Positions 1 through 9,400 of a stretch of 64,000 nucleotides of DNA are shown piece by piece. This DNA is from Alteromonas sp. MMG017 (GTDB lineage: Bacteria > Pseudomonadota > Gammaproteobacteria > Enterobacterales > Alteromonadaceae), in contig NZ_JAGJDY010000015.1 in the NCBI RefSeq assembly GCF_018100795.1, positions 33,524 through 97,523 on the forward strand, read 5' to 3'. The notes beneath the pieces were generated by a model. That model was not told where the DNA came from. It did no database searches and was given only the letters and a program-made list of their open reading frames with translations. How positions within the stretch are numbered: the first letter of the stretch is position 1; each line of letters starts with the position of its first letter. The translations under genes were made by a program, and so were the position numbers.

Positions 1-201
1 TTCGTCATATTCAGCTCTGCGTTGTGGGTCTTTAAGTACCTCATAAGCTTCGACTAACTCTTTGAATTCTTCATCGGAATTACTGTCAGGTTGCATATCT
101 GGGTGCAGCTTTAAAGCAAGCTTACGATATGCTTTTTTTATTTCTTTTAAATCAGCATCTTCTTTAACACCAAGGATTTGATAATAATCTTTAAATTCCA
201 T
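1..201 (-). CDS. cbpA: J-domain co-chaperone, CbpA/DnaJ-like (5' part, runs off window)
   Basis: The minus strand from 201 to the window edge encodes 67 residues starting [12 protein letters not shown], an N-terminal J domain with the HPD motif at residues 33-35 that stimulates DnaK ATPase. The MEFKDYY opening is typical of CbpA, the curved-DNA-binding DnaJ homologue that works with DnaK and CbpM in the cytoplasm. The C-terminal substrate-binding domains lie outside the window, so full-length DnaJ or another J protein cannot be excluded, although DnaJ itself usually starts differently (MAKRDYYE). The ATG at 201-199 is the only sensible start. No cbpM can be checked, because it would lie beyond the edge. 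Confidence 0.75.
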   Translation of the reverse strand, partial: MEFKDYYQILGVKEDADLKEIKKAYRKLALKLHPDMQPDSNSDEEFKELVEAYEVLKDPQRRAEYDE

Positions 202-337
202 TCAATGATGCTCAGCGTAGTGACTATAGAATCTTTAATATAGCGGATACCTAAAAAGCGTAAATTGATATTGATCAAACATCAGAGTGACTGGTTATGA
301 AGATGCTTTAACGATCAGTAGTTTCCTCTTCACATTA

Positions 338-360
338 ATTATCAAATAAAATTTGATAAT
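338..360. promoter_or_regulatory. 10-bp perfect inverted repeat, possible operator
   Basis: ATTATCAAAT at 338-347 is followed by AAA and the exact reverse complement ATTTGATAAT at 351-360. It lies 150 bp before the MRJP-like gene and 137 bp before the leftward J-domain gene, in a 308-bp gap (202-509) with no other gene. The symmetry and AT-rich arms fit a dimeric repressor site, but no regulator gene is adjacent. Function is inferred only. Confidence 0.35.
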
Positions 361-509
361 CATTCAAATTAAACACTGTTTTTAACTTGGCAATTAACCT
401 CTATTCTATACCCCTCGAAATAAACAACACCAAACCAGTGCAAATACACAGCAGACTTTAATGGTGTCATTTGGGCTTTTTGAATTATTACTCCATTACA
501 GGAAAGACA

Positions 510-1613
510 ATGAAACTATTTAAAGCATCTCTTATTACTGCTGCTATTGGCTTATCAAGTGTTGTAGGCGCGCTGGTAAATGCAGCAGAAGTGGGCCCGC
601 TAGAGCCTGTTACTCAGTTTACTGAATATCGTGGTGGTGGTATTACTATTACGCCAAGTGGTCGTACTATTATCAGCATGCATCCGCTAGATAACCCTAA
701 AGTGAAAGTGATTGAAGTGATGGCAAATGGCTCAAAGCAACCTTTCCCTACCACTGATTGGGCGGATGGCTCAGAAACTGGTGAAGTAGGACTAACATCT
801 GTTATTGGCGTTCACAGCGATAGTCAAGGCGTAGTATGGATCCTTGATATGGGTAGCGAAACATCGCCAGCTCAAATAGTCGCGTGGGACAGCGTAAATC
901 ATAAGCTTCACACAACGATTACATTGGCAAAATCATCGCTTCAACCAAATTCATTCATCCAAGATTTCTCTATTGATGAAAAACACGGCAAAATTTATAT
1001 TGCCGATATGACGTTCGGTAACTTTGCAGGGGCTACTAAGCCTGCCATTATCGTTGTCGACCTGAAATCTGGCAAGTCAAAGCGTGTACTGGAAAGTGCA
1101 GCACAATTAATGCCTGAAGACCAAGACATAGTGATTGAAGCTTCTTTATTGGCGTCGAAAACACCAGAAGGTGAAACTAACGCATTACGCTTTGGTTTAA
1201 ACCCAATTGCCATTGATGATAAAAACGAGTGGTTATATTTTGGTGCATTTACTGGCACAAAAGTTTACAGAATTCCGACATCAGCCATTAGCAACACAAA
1301 AAACTCAGACAAAAAACTAGCACAAAGCATTGAAGTTTATGGCCCTAAAAACCCTAGCGATGGTATTGCTTATGCACCTGGCGGCGGCATTTTAGCCACA
1401 GATTTAGAGCATAATGCGGTGGGATTAACCACGAAGGGGAATTACGAAATACTGATTCAAGATAAACGTCTTTCATGGCCTGATAGCTTAGCGGTAAGCA
1501 ACGGTTATATTTACGTAACCCAAGATCAACTGCATCAACATCCTGCATTTAGCCAAGGTTTAGGAAACGCTAAACCACCTTACACACTTTATCGTTTTAG
1601 CTACCAGCCTTAA
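510..1613 (+). CDS. secreted yellow/major royal jelly protein-family beta-propeller
   Basis: A 367-residue protein with a Sec signal peptide (residues 1 to about 25, MKLFKASLITAAIGLSSVVG, AxA-like cut near VNA). The rest resembles the yellow/MRJP family of six-bladed propellers, related to SMP-30 lactonases. Visible features are regularly spaced blades, the segment IYIADMTFGNFAGATKPAI near residue 170, and FGLNPIAIDDKNEWLYFGAF near residue 245. Bacterial members are often annotated as L-dopachrome tautomerase-related or gluconolactonase-like, but no substrate is established. The start at 510 has GGAAAG nine bases upstream; a longer frame from 471 would bury the signal peptide. A hairpin terminator follows the stop. 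The product is probably periplasmic or exported. Confidence 0.75.
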   Translation: MKLFKASLITAAIGLSSVVGALVNAAEVGPLEPVTQFTEYRGGGITITPSGRTIISMHPLDNPKVKVIEVMANGSKQPFPTTDWADGSETGEVGLTSVIGVHSDSQGVVWILDMGSETSPAQIVAWDSVNHKLHTTITLAKSSLQPNSFIQDFSIDEKHGKIYIADMTFGNFAGATKPAIIVVDLKSGKSKRVLESAAQLMPEDQDIVIEASLLASKTPEGETNALRFGLNPIAIDDKNEWLYFGAFTGTKVYRIPTSAISNTKNSDKKLAQSIEVYGPKNPSDGIAYAPGGGILATDLEHNAVGLTTKGNYEILIQDKRLSWPDSLAVSNGYIYVTQDQLHQHPAFSQGLGNAKPPYTLYRFSYQP

Positions 1614-1624
1614 AAACTATTTTG

Positions 1625-1645
1625 AATGGGTGCAATGCACCCATT
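1625..1645 (+). terminator. hairpin terminator after MRJP-like gene
   Basis: AATGGGTG at 1625-1632 pairs with CACCCATT at 1638-1645 across a 5-nt loop, followed shortly by a T-rich run at 1655-1660. It starts 11 bases after the stop at 1613. Its presence argues against translation of the next gene starting as far upstream as 1622. Confidence 0.7.
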
Positions 1646-1711
1646 TCACTCTCATTTTTTCATTTATTCTCTAATAACTCCCCCAAATGCCACACAGTTA
1701 AGGAACGTTTC

Positions 1712-2014
1712 ATGAATACATTAACGATTGTTGCCAATATCACTGCAAAGAAAGACAACATTAATGTTGTAAAATCTGAGCTGATAAAACTTGTTGAAAT
1801 GACTTTACCCGAAGAAGGCTGTATCACCTATGACCTTCACCAAGGCTTAGAAAACGAAGCGCATTTTATGGTTTACGAAATATGGGAAACCCGAGAACTG
1901 TGGCAAGCACATAATGAGAGTAAGCATTTAACGGCATTCGTTGCCGCGACAAAAGGTGCCTTTGAGCAATTTACCGTTGATGAAATGATGAAAGTAAATC
2001 AGGGTACGTTATGA
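1712..2014 (+). CDS. antibiotic biosynthesis monooxygenase (ABM/YgiN-like) domain protein
   Basis: A 100-residue cytoplasmic protein of the dimeric alpha-beta barrel ABM superfamily, which includes YgiN quinol monooxygenase. The pattern of N-terminal strand TIVANITAKKD, then PEEGCITYDLHQ, then MVYEIWETRELWQAHNES followed by HLTAF is characteristic. Such proteins oxidise quinones or act as reactive-species responsive enzymes without metal or flavin; the substrate here is unknown. The ATG at 1712 is preceded by AAGGA at 1700-1704. The in-frame extension back to 1622 would cross a terminator hairpin and is rejected. The last codons overlap the next gene by 4 bases (ATGA), so the two are probably translationally coupled. 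Confidence 0.8.
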   Translation: MNTLTIVANITAKKDNINVVKSELIKLVEMTLPEEGCITYDLHQGLENEAHFMVYEIWETRELWQAHNESKHLTAFVAATKGAFEQFTVDEMMKVNQGTL

Positions 2015-2802
2015 AAAATTTAATCAAGATAGGTGTTACTAACCTATCGTTTCACCATGTAGCGGCGTCGCTAGTATCGAATGTGCTCAGCGATATGGGA
2101 TTTGATGTACAAAGAATCTATTCTCCTCATGAAAGTAACTTTGAAAAGCTCAAATCTGGTGAAGTAGACCTACTCGCGTCTGCTTGGTTGCCGTCTAGTC
2201 ATGGTGTATACAAGGCTAATGTTGAGGAAGTAATTTCACTAACAGAGCTCGGTTTGCATTATGAACCTTATGCCTTGTGGGGAGTGCCGGATTATATTCC
2301 TGAATCTGCAGTATCTGAAGTTGCGGATTTACTAAAACCTTCTGTCATTGAAAAAATGAACGCTAATATTCAGGGAATAAATCCTGGTGCGGGTATCACT
2401 CGGTTTTCAATTAAAATGATGGAAAAATATGGTCTAAATAACGCGGGTTATAAATTCCATACTGGCACTGAAGAGGACTGTTTTACTGCGTTTGAAAAAC
2501 AGGTTGAAAGAGAAGATTGGTTTGTTGTTCCGCTTTGGAAGCCTCAGTTTTTGCACTTCAAACATAAGATTAGAGAAATTAAAGAGCCCAAAGGGCTATT
2601 AGGTGTTGTTGATCGTGCCGTGCTTTTAATTCGTGACGACAAAAAGCAGTTATTTACCAAAGCACAATTAAATGCGCTAAATGCTTTGCGTTTCAACAAT
2701 GATGTTATTGCCCAGCTTGATTACCACGTATCTAGAAATAACAAAGCGTTAGACGATGTTACCAAGGATTGGTTGATTTCAAATAAAATTATTCCAGCCT
2801 AA
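2011..2802 (+). CDS. OpuAC-like glycine betaine-type substrate-binding protein, no signal peptide
   Basis: A 263-residue protein resembling the OpuAC/ProX periplasmic-binding fold. It shows the family start (KIGVTNLSFHHVAASLVSNVL), the LKSGEVDLLASAWLPSSHG segment near residues 50-70, and INPGAGITRFSIKMMEKYGL near residue 127. Normal family members are exported or lipid-anchored partners of ABC permeases, but this one starts directly in the first beta strand, with no hydrophobic leader or lipobox. No ABC permease or ATPase is adjacent. It overlaps the ABM gene by 4 bases. It may be a cytoplasmic ligand-binding protein, or may serve a transporter encoded elsewhere through an unrecognised export route. 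Family assignment is fairly sure; role is not. Confidence 0.7.
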   Translation: MKNLIKIGVTNLSFHHVAASLVSNVLSDMGFDVQRIYSPHESNFEKLKSGEVDLLASAWLPSSHGVYKANVEEVISLTELGLHYEPYALWGVPDYIPESAVSEVADLLKPSVIEKMNANIQGINPGAGITRFSIKMMEKYGLNNAGYKFHTGTEEDCFTAFEKQVEREDWFVVPLWKPQFLHFKHKIREIKEPKGLLGVVDRAVLLIRDDKKQLFTKAQLNALNALRFNNDVIAQLDYHVSRNNKALDDVTKDWLISNKIIPA

Positions 2803-2830
2803 GCAGCAGTGACATTTAAGCCCAGTTTAA

Positions 2831-2852
2831 GGCCTGATTTAATCATCAGGCC
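2831..2852. terminator. bidirectional hairpin between convergent genes
   Basis: GGCCTGAT at 2831-2838 pairs perfectly with ATCAGGCC at 2845-2852 (6-nt loop). It lies 28 bases after the OpuAC-like stop and overlaps the stop codon of the leftward gene ending at 2839, so it can serve both transcripts. Confidence 0.6.
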
Positions 2853-3147
2853 CTTCTAGGGTAAACACCAAGTGCCTGCGCATATCTTTCAAAATAACGC
2901 CTTTCTTGACCATTGCGGCGCTTAAGCGCTTTCGCCATTTTAATAATTCCGGTTCTGCAGCTGCTAGGGCTTGCTCATTTTCAAACTGAAAGCGCAGTAG
3001 TAAAGAGCTTGGGAATAGCTCGTATTTCATATCAAACCAGCATTGCAGCATGCCAGGAATTTCAGCGCGCCCTTGCGCTTCAAGCATGTTCGCAACGTCA
3101 AGGACAAGTGCTTGTTGTTTAATTTGCACTTTAGAAAGCTTTTTCAT
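2839..3147 (-). CDS. small conserved-looking cytoplasmic protein, function unknown
   Basis: A 102-residue protein beginning MKKLSKVQIKQQALVLDVAN. It is basic at the N terminus, has no signal peptide or membrane segment, and holds an acidic end (EGPDD). I do not recognise the family. A possible two-layer pattern is seen: helix 1 to about 27, strand-rich middle (SSLLLRFQFENEQALAAAEP), then a helix with KWRKRLSAAMVKKGVILK. It lies 87 bases downstream of the PrsW-like gene on the same strand, and a separate transcript is possible. Coding is supported by a clean start with an upstream purine-rich stretch and by the terminator overlapping its stop. Confidence 0.6.
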   Translation of the reverse strand: MKKLSKVQIKQQALVLDVANMLEAQGRAEIPGMLQCWFDMKYELFPSSLLLRFQFENEQALAAAEPELLKWRKRLSAAMVKKGVILKDMRRHLVFTLEGPDD

Positions 3148-3234
3148 CTATGGGATCCATCTTAAGGTTTAGCGTTTACAGGCGCTAAACTTAAACAAAA
3201 ATCGAATACTTCCGTTAATTATACTTTATTTTAC

Positions 3235-4842
3235 TTACCAAAATTTGAGTATGCTTACCCATCTTCCGTTGGTTACCCTGATATTTCCAAGCACTGTTAC
3301 AAGGATAAATGCTAAAAAGGCCGAACCTATTAGCATTGAAAATAAGTTTAAGTTTGCGTTTTCAGCACCAAACTTGTAACCAATTATGGTGTATTGGTAT
3401 GCGGCGATGATCGTCATGGCAGCACCGAGAAATTCTGCACTACGCACCAACTGTCCCCTACCAATACTGAACTCTGAAGCGTTTAATGCATTGGTGATAG
3501 CTAGCGCATACCGATGCACTGCGTAAAACAGAATTGCAACCGAAAAGATCTTAAAATGACCAACCCACCCATCAGATATTATCCAAAAATCATATAGCCC
3601 ATGCACTACGCAAGCTGCGAAAAATGCGAAGATGAAATAAACTAGCGCACCACTTTTGGCCTGATATTTAGCGTACATTAAACCGTAAGCAACAAAAGAA
3701 GTTAATGTCATATGAAGGACGGTAGCAGAAACAGATCGGCTCAAAACATTATCTAAGCCACCTTCATGGAAGTACATTATGTTTTCCATAAAAGCAAAGC
3801 TCAACCCGCAGACTGATGCGTATACTATGTAATCCATTGATTCGTTGATAATACTTTTGAATCTTAACAAGATTAGAAAGGGTATAATTTTTACGGCTTC
3901 CTCTATTACGCCGATAGCAAATATACAGTACAGCAGATCGTTAATGTAGTTTCCGTTGAGCTCCCATCCAAGCCAAACAAAATATAAATCGTATAAGGGT
4001 GTGGCTAACATAGAGAAACCACAACCTATCACCAGTGCAAAAAGGATATGCCTAATTTTTTCAGTTTCATAAACGTCTATCCACAACAAGAAAATCACCC
4101 AAACGATTAGAATTAATGCAGCCCCCACCACGCCTGATGTTGTGTAATCACCTAGTTTGAAGGCATGATGGCTGTATGTCTCAAAATCGCCCTGACCTAG
4201 CATGTGATGCCTTAGAAGCCTTTCAGAAACATACCCAATAACTTCTTCATTGCTTAATAACCTAGTTAATTTAGCGTCATTCTGAGTAGCCTTATAAACA
4301 TTAGCTAAATTTGAATAGGCACCTGATATATTGGCGTTGGCGTCAAGCTCTCTTAAAAAGTATTTCTCTGCTTCAAGATAGCGCTCTTGCTCTAAATAAA
4401 TGTAGCCTATGGAGTTATTCAAATAAGGTAACTCTGGATCCCTAACTAATTGATAGAAATCTAAGGCTCTATCCGAATTTCCATCCATGATTTCAATGTA
4501 TCCCAAACCATAAAAACCAATATCAGATTTTTCCCTTCTAGCTGATTGAGATAAATCTTTGTAATTCTCTTTTATTGTTTTGTCATCCCGATACGAACTT
4601 CTACCCGTTTTTTCTGGGATATTGAAATGGCTACGAATTTTATCTCTGTGGAGCGCTATGTTTAATGGGTCCGAGAGCAACATCTCATCATAGATTCTTT
4701 CTGCCGTGGCATGATTACCAGACATGGCTGTATTTTCCGCTTTCTGCGCTAATGGAATGTCCTCACTGCTAAATAGAAAATTTACTATTAAGGCAGCAAT
4801 CAGAAACGGCGTACCAAGCAGAACCAACCATATTTTACTCAT
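3235..4842 (-). CDS. TPR domain fused to PrsW-family intramembrane protease
   Basis: A 535-residue protein with three parts. Residues 1-25 form an N-terminal membrane segment. Residues 30-200 are TPR-like helices (for example GYIYLEQERYLEAEKYFLRE). From about 235 to the end come multiple membrane segments carrying the PrsW signature: EEAVK near 313, FAFMENIMYF near 349, a conserved His in VLHMTLTSF, and HGLYDFW near 412. PrsW proteins are glutamic intramembrane proteases; the Bacillus one makes the first cut in the anti-sigma factor RsiW. The TPR part would lie on the outer face and could recruit a substrate. The ATG at 4842 has AAAGGGA upstream; a TTG one codon earlier is the alternative. 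No sigma/anti-sigma pair is nearby, so the target is unknown. Confidence 0.8.
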   Translation of the reverse strand: MSKIWLVLLGTPFLIAALIVNFLFSSEDIPLAQKAENTAMSGNHATAERIYDEMLLSDPLNIALHRDKIRSHFNIPEKTGRSSYRDDKTIKENYKDLSQSARREKSDIGFYGLGYIEIMDGNSDRALDFYQLVRDPELPYLNNSIGYIYLEQERYLEAEKYFLRELDANANISGAYSNLANVYKATQNDAKLTRLLSNEEVIGYVSERLLRHHMLGQGDFETYSHHAFKLGDYTTSGVVGAALILIVWVIFLLWIDVYETEKIRHILFALVIGCGFSMLATPLYDLYFVWLGWELNGNYINDLLYCIFAIGVIEEAVKIIPFLILLRFKSIINESMDYIVYASVCGLSFAFMENIMYFHEGGLDNVLSRSVSATVLHMTLTSFVAYGLMYAKYQAKSGALVYFIFAFFAACVVHGLYDFWIISDGWVGHFKIFSVAILFYAVHRYALAITNALNASEFSIGRGQLVRSAEFLGAAMTIIAAYQYTIIGYKFGAENANLNLFSMLIGSAFLAFILVTVLGNIRVTNGRWVSILKFW

Positions 4843-5155
4843 CAAATTCCCTTTAATTTCTTATTATATTACGCTCAGCAACCCTAACACTTAGTCGTAT
4901 GGCTGCAAAACAGGAATACACCAAACTATTTAACGTTTAAGTAGTTTGCTAAAAAATACTCTTATACCACTGAATATAATAGCTTTCCCACCCCGTAAGT
5001 TTGACTTCATGAAGTATTTTCAAACCGTTAAGTTTCCGTAAGTTCTTTTTCTTGGTAACCGGCAATACTCATTCCAACACCAATCGCTTTAAAAGCGCGG
5101 GTTGATGTCGCGACAAGAAGGATTGGTCTTTTCCACCCTACTTTAAGGAATGAAC
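4843..5155. other. intergenic gap between divergent genes
   Basis: This gap of about 310 bp separates the leftward TPR-PrsW gene from the rightward secreted propeller gene and must hold promoters for both. It is AT-rich, with short imperfect symmetric elements such as GCTTTAAAAGC near 5088. I see no RNA gene, no confident promoter and no repeat. Confidence 0.4.
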
Positions 5156-5770
5156 ATGAAACCGTTAATGCTAGGTTGTTGCGCAATAATCTTGGTATTT
5201 TCTACCTGGGTAAGCGCAGTTACACATACAGATAATCACTATGCTGCCAATAAAAGCAATGGCTATGTTGCCTATATGAGTGAGCCAGAAACTCTGGTTA
5301 TAGAGATGGGAACCAGTACGTCTAAACGTGAAGTTCACCTTCCTCGTGTTCAGCAAGCTAGTGAGTTTAGTTGGTCGAATGACAATCGCTATCTTACCTT
5401 TACGACGCATAACCAGCACCTGTGGTTATATGATACACAGCTTGCCACGCTCCGCCTTATTGAGTCGATGCCAAGTACAGCATCAAAAAGCAAATACTCC
5501 CCCCAATGGTCAAACGCAGGAAATTGGTTGTTGTTTATATCGCACAACCAAACAGAAACTCGCCCTCGCGTTTATTCACCGTTACATAAACACAGCTATG
5601 CCTTGCCCATGTCAGCCGATGATTTCACCCATATTGCGTGGGCCAATCACAAAAACGAAATAACCTTATTAGATTTCGTTGGGAAGCGTGAACGACTTAC
5701 CTCATTTAAGTTGTTTGGCATCACACTTACCGCCACTGATGATCGCAGTTTAATGGCCTTAAAAAATTAA
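5156..5770 (+). CDS. secreted small WD40/TolB-like propeller protein
   Basis: About 204 residues with a Sec signal peptide (MKPLMLGCCAIILVFSTWVSA). Two or three propeller-type blades are visible: FSWSNDNRYLTFTTHNQHLWLYDTQ near residue 75 and YSPQWSNAGNWLLFISHN near residue 115, the same S-W-S/G-N-x-L-hydrophobic pattern seen in TolB/PD40 repeats. The protein is too short for a closed propeller by itself, so it may oligomerise, be truncated, or be a partial propeller. ATG at 5156 sits 5 bases after AAGGAA, better spaced than the ATG at 5150, which directly abuts the ribosome site. It lies 48 bp before the lectin gene and probably starts the operon that includes the STAND ATPase gene. Confidence 0.6.
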   Translation: MKPLMLGCCAIILVFSTWVSAVTHTDNHYAANKSNGYVAYMSEPETLVIEMGTSTSKREVHLPRVQQASEFSWSNDNRYLTFTTHNQHLWLYDTQLATLRLIESMPSTASKSKYSPQWSNAGNWLLFISHNQTETRPRVYSPLHKHSYALPMSADDFTHIAWANHKNEITLLDFVGKRERLTSFKLFGITLTATDDRSLMALKN

Positions 5771-5818
5771 CTTAGACCCTAAATTTACTATCGAAATTTA
5801 TAGAAAAAGGAAACGATA

Positions 5819-6262
5819 ATGAAAAACGTCATTAGAAAAGCAGCCTTTAGCCTAGTCCCTGCAGTACTCTTATTCACTGCCGTTCAGGCAGCAAATTTCA
5901 ACGAATTGAACAAAGTGGGTGTGGTGAGTAACAATCTAGATGCGCCGCAGCAAATGGTTATTTATAACAGCGATGAAACTAAGTGCTTGTCGACTTACGG
6001 CCATAATCGTAAGGGCACCAATGTGTTAACTTATGAAAACTGCCGCATAGATAGTTACGATACTTGGACAATAACAAGCTCTGGCAAGATTAAAAATCAA
6101 CGTAGTGGAAAATGCCTAACATCACCGCAAGGCAGAAGTACCCTAACGCTTGCCCGATGTAATACGTCTATTAAACGCGGTTACACCGCCTACGACTTCG
6201 TTATTCTGAATCACTTAGACGTTCCCACAAACAATAGCATCGAAGTAGCCCAACTGGATTAA
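5819..6262 (+). CDS. secreted ricin-type (beta-trefoil) lectin domain protein
   Basis: A 147-residue protein with a signal peptide (MKNVIRKAAFSLVPAVLLFT, cut near VQA). The mature part holds a ricin B-like beta-trefoil segment: KCLSTYGHNRKGTNVLTYEN, then DTWTITSSGKIKNQRSGKCL, then LTLARCN, with paired cysteines and the Q-x-W-like turn replaced by D-T-W. Such domains bind carbohydrate. Only about two of the three trefoil lobes are apparent. AAAGGAAACGATA precedes the ATG. It sits between a secreted propeller protein and a winged-helix/STAND ATPase, so it may be the extracellular output or sensor of that system. The ligand is unknown. Confidence 0.7.
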   Translation: MKNVIRKAAFSLVPAVLLFTAVQAANFNELNKVGVVSNNLDAPQQMVIYNSDETKCLSTYGHNRKGTNVLTYENCRIDSYDTWTITSSGKIKNQRSGKCLTSPQGRSTLTLARCNTSIKRGYTAYDFVILNHLDVPTNNSIEVAQLD

Positions 6263-6279
6263 TCATGGCGTATTGGCTT

Positions 6280-6303
6280 CTGCCGCAGAGTTTTTTGCGG
6301 CAG
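6280..6303 (+). terminator. GC-rich hairpin after lectin gene (possible attenuator)
   Basis: CTGCCGCA at 6280-6287 pairs perfectly with TGCGGCAG at 6296-6303 over an 8-nt loop containing the T run. It starts 17 bases after the lectin stop. There is no U tract after the stem, so it may attenuate or protect the upstream mRNA rather than terminate fully. It lies inside the possible N-terminal extension of the next reading frame, which argues for a later start there. Confidence 0.45.
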
Positions 6304-6455
6304 GGCTCAACCTACTTAAAACCTTAGAATCGATGAATAGTCTTGCAAACTCACCCGCTCGGTTTAGACTTATACATGGCAAATTGATGACCCAAAAAGA
6401 AGAACCATCAAGGGGTTGGAGTTCAGTCTGTCTTGGATATGGGATATCTGTAGAC

Positions 6456-9400
6456 ATGAGCGAAACCTTTCAACTTGGTGACTGGGAAGTCAACACATCG
6501 CTGAACTCCCTGTCTCGTAACAACACATCTGTTCACCTTGAACCTAAGATGATGGACGTGCTTGCCTACCTGTCAGCCCACGCAGGCGAGGTGATAAGTA
6601 CCGAACAACTGCTTATAGAATTTTGGCAAGGTACGTTTTATGGCGATGCTCCAGTACAAAAATGTATTGCCATGTTGCGTAAGAAGCTGGGCGATAATTC
6701 AAGGCAACCTTCATACATAGAAACCGTTCAGCGCCGTGGCTATCGCATTATTGCGAATGTGGTGCAATTAGACGAGCGTCAGCGGTGGGGCAACCTTCAA
6801 AAACTCACTCAGTGGAACCAAGGCTCACCCTACCTAGGATTACAAACTTTCCAGCCTCAGCATGCGGCTATTTTCTTTGGTAGAAACAAAGCGATTGCTG
6901 AAGTGGTTCATCACCTTAACCAAGCGATGGATGATGACTTTAGTTTCTTGTTATTAATGGGGAAAAGCGGTAGCGGTAAATCATCATTGCTGCGTGCTGG
7001 CGTTATCCCCTTTATTACCCGAAGTGAAGGTTTAGCGGGTATAAAAGTGCAGCACTACACGGTTATCACCCCTACCCGCGGCAAAGCCAGTAGTATATTC
7101 AGGCAGCTGTTAGGGGCCCTTAACGATATGGGCATGTTGGTTGATACTTGGAATTTAGACGCCCATGCCTATGACCTAAGCCAACACCCGTCTCACTTAA
7201 AAGCATTGCTTAAAAAAAGTGATAGCAATTCTGAATTAAATGACAGTGCGCCATCAAGGGACTCAGTAGCGCGCCCTAACAATCTAATTGTTATCGATCA
7301 ATTTGAGCAAGTGCTACAAGACGCAAACTTATCAAAAGATGACGCGGCTAGCTTAATTAGCTTTTTAACCGTGCTGGTAAAAACCCAACGCCTTATTTTA
7401 ATTGTGTCGTTACGAAACGACTTTTATGCCAACAGCATGGAATTAGAGGGGTTCGCACGGCTTAAAGACGAAGGCCAGCAATACGATCTTCAACCTCCAA
7501 ATGCTACAGATATTGCCCGTATGATACGCCTGCCGGCACTTTCCGCAGGGCTTAGCTTTGAAGAAAACTTACAAACGGGAGAAAAGCTTGACGAGGTATT
7601 GCTAGAAGCGGCGATTGGGCACCCCGATGCACTGCCCTTAATGGAGTTCACCCTAGACTTGCTTTACCAGCGCCGCGACAAAGAAAACACGCTGCTGTTT
7701 TCTGCCTTTGCCGACATTGGCGGCTTAGAAGGCGCAATAGCGCAACAAGCCGAAAGTACTTACCAAGGTATGAGCGACACAGCTAAAGCGAGTTGGAAGA
7801 GCGTAATACACGAGTTGGTAACCGTTAACGATATTAATCAAACCGGCTTAATTGCTAGAAAAGTACCGTTTGAGCAATTCAGTGATGAGAACGACTTAGC
7901 CTTTATTCAGCAGTTTATTGATGCTCGATTATTTGTTACCGAATCTGACATTGCAGCCAATGAATATACTTCTAATACTCCGCCCTTTGATGTGAAAAGC
8001 AATAGGCGCGTTTGTGTAGCCCATGAGGCCTTGTTAAAACACTGGGATCGCATTACCGACTGGGCACAAAAAAACCGTGCGGCATTACTAAAGAGAACGG
8101 AGCTCAATACCGATTGCAGTCGCTGGTTAAATGCGGGCCAACCTCAAGACATGTTGCTGCCCTCAGGCAGAAAGTTAGACGACGCTCGCTGGATGGCAAA
8201 ACAACCCCACTTGCACTTAACACCGCAGGAAACCCTATTCATTCGTCTGTCTGAAGGCCAGCATAAAAAAACGCAGCGCTATAAAACCACGGCCATCGCC
8301 GCGCTAGCGATATTGGCTGTGGCCACAACGGGCCTGGCCATTTATAGCAATAATCAAACTCAGCTAGCCGTTGAACAAAGTCACCACGCACAGGTACTTC
8401 GAGACAAAGCGGAAAGCTTAGTTGATTACATGCTGGGCGACTTACGCAGTCAGTTAGAGCCCATAGGAAAGCTAGATGTACTCGAAGGCGTTGGACAAAA
8501 AACCTTAGATTATTACGCAGGTATTGAAACTGGTGATGGGCTAAGGCAAGCCAATTCGTTGAAGCTTTTAGCCGAAATAAACATTAACCGAGGAGAGTTT
8601 GAAGATGCCAGCGAGCAGTTGTCTCAAGCGTTAAATATTTTAAATAAACAGGACACTGCGCCACTAAAAGCTTCTTATGGCTTGTCGAAAGAAACGTCAC
8701 TAGAGGGCATAGCTGCAGCAAATGCGACTTCACAAGGTACAGCACAAACTAGTGAGCAAGTGCTGTTCTTAAAAGGAAATATTCATTATTGGATTGGCGT
8801 CATCGCCTACTTTAAACAAAACTATACCACTACCATTGAAGAATGGACGAAGTACCTTAACTACTCACAACAGCTGTTAGTGCTTGATGAGCTAAATCCC
8901 AAATGGATGCTGGAAGTGAGCTCTGCTCAACACAATATTGGTAGTTTAGCGCTTCGTATTTCCCAGTACCAAAAAGCCAGCCAAAGCTTCCGTGATTCCA
9001 TTGCGTTAAAACGCAAAATGCTAATGTCGCAACCTAACCATAGTGAAGTTCAAACTTCGCTGCGAGGTTCTTTATTAGGGCTAGTGGCTGTCGCCTTTCA
9101 AACTTTTGAATTTAGAGAAGCTAAGCAAGTGGCACAAGAAGCCTATACCCTTGCGGGTAAGTTGCTACTAGAAAACCCTGACGACTACAACATTGTCTAT
9201 CAAACCTTGTCATCTGCTAATTTGCTGATACAAGCTCAAATGTCCATTGGCAACACGTCAGGAGCTGAAAAAACAATAGCCGACGGTGTAGTACTGGCAC
9301 AAAAACTGGCTAAACAAGAACCTGAAAATGAAGCCTGGATGACCAAAGTTGCTACATTAATGTTCTTCTATTGGGATTATCATTTACTCTTCGACACACA

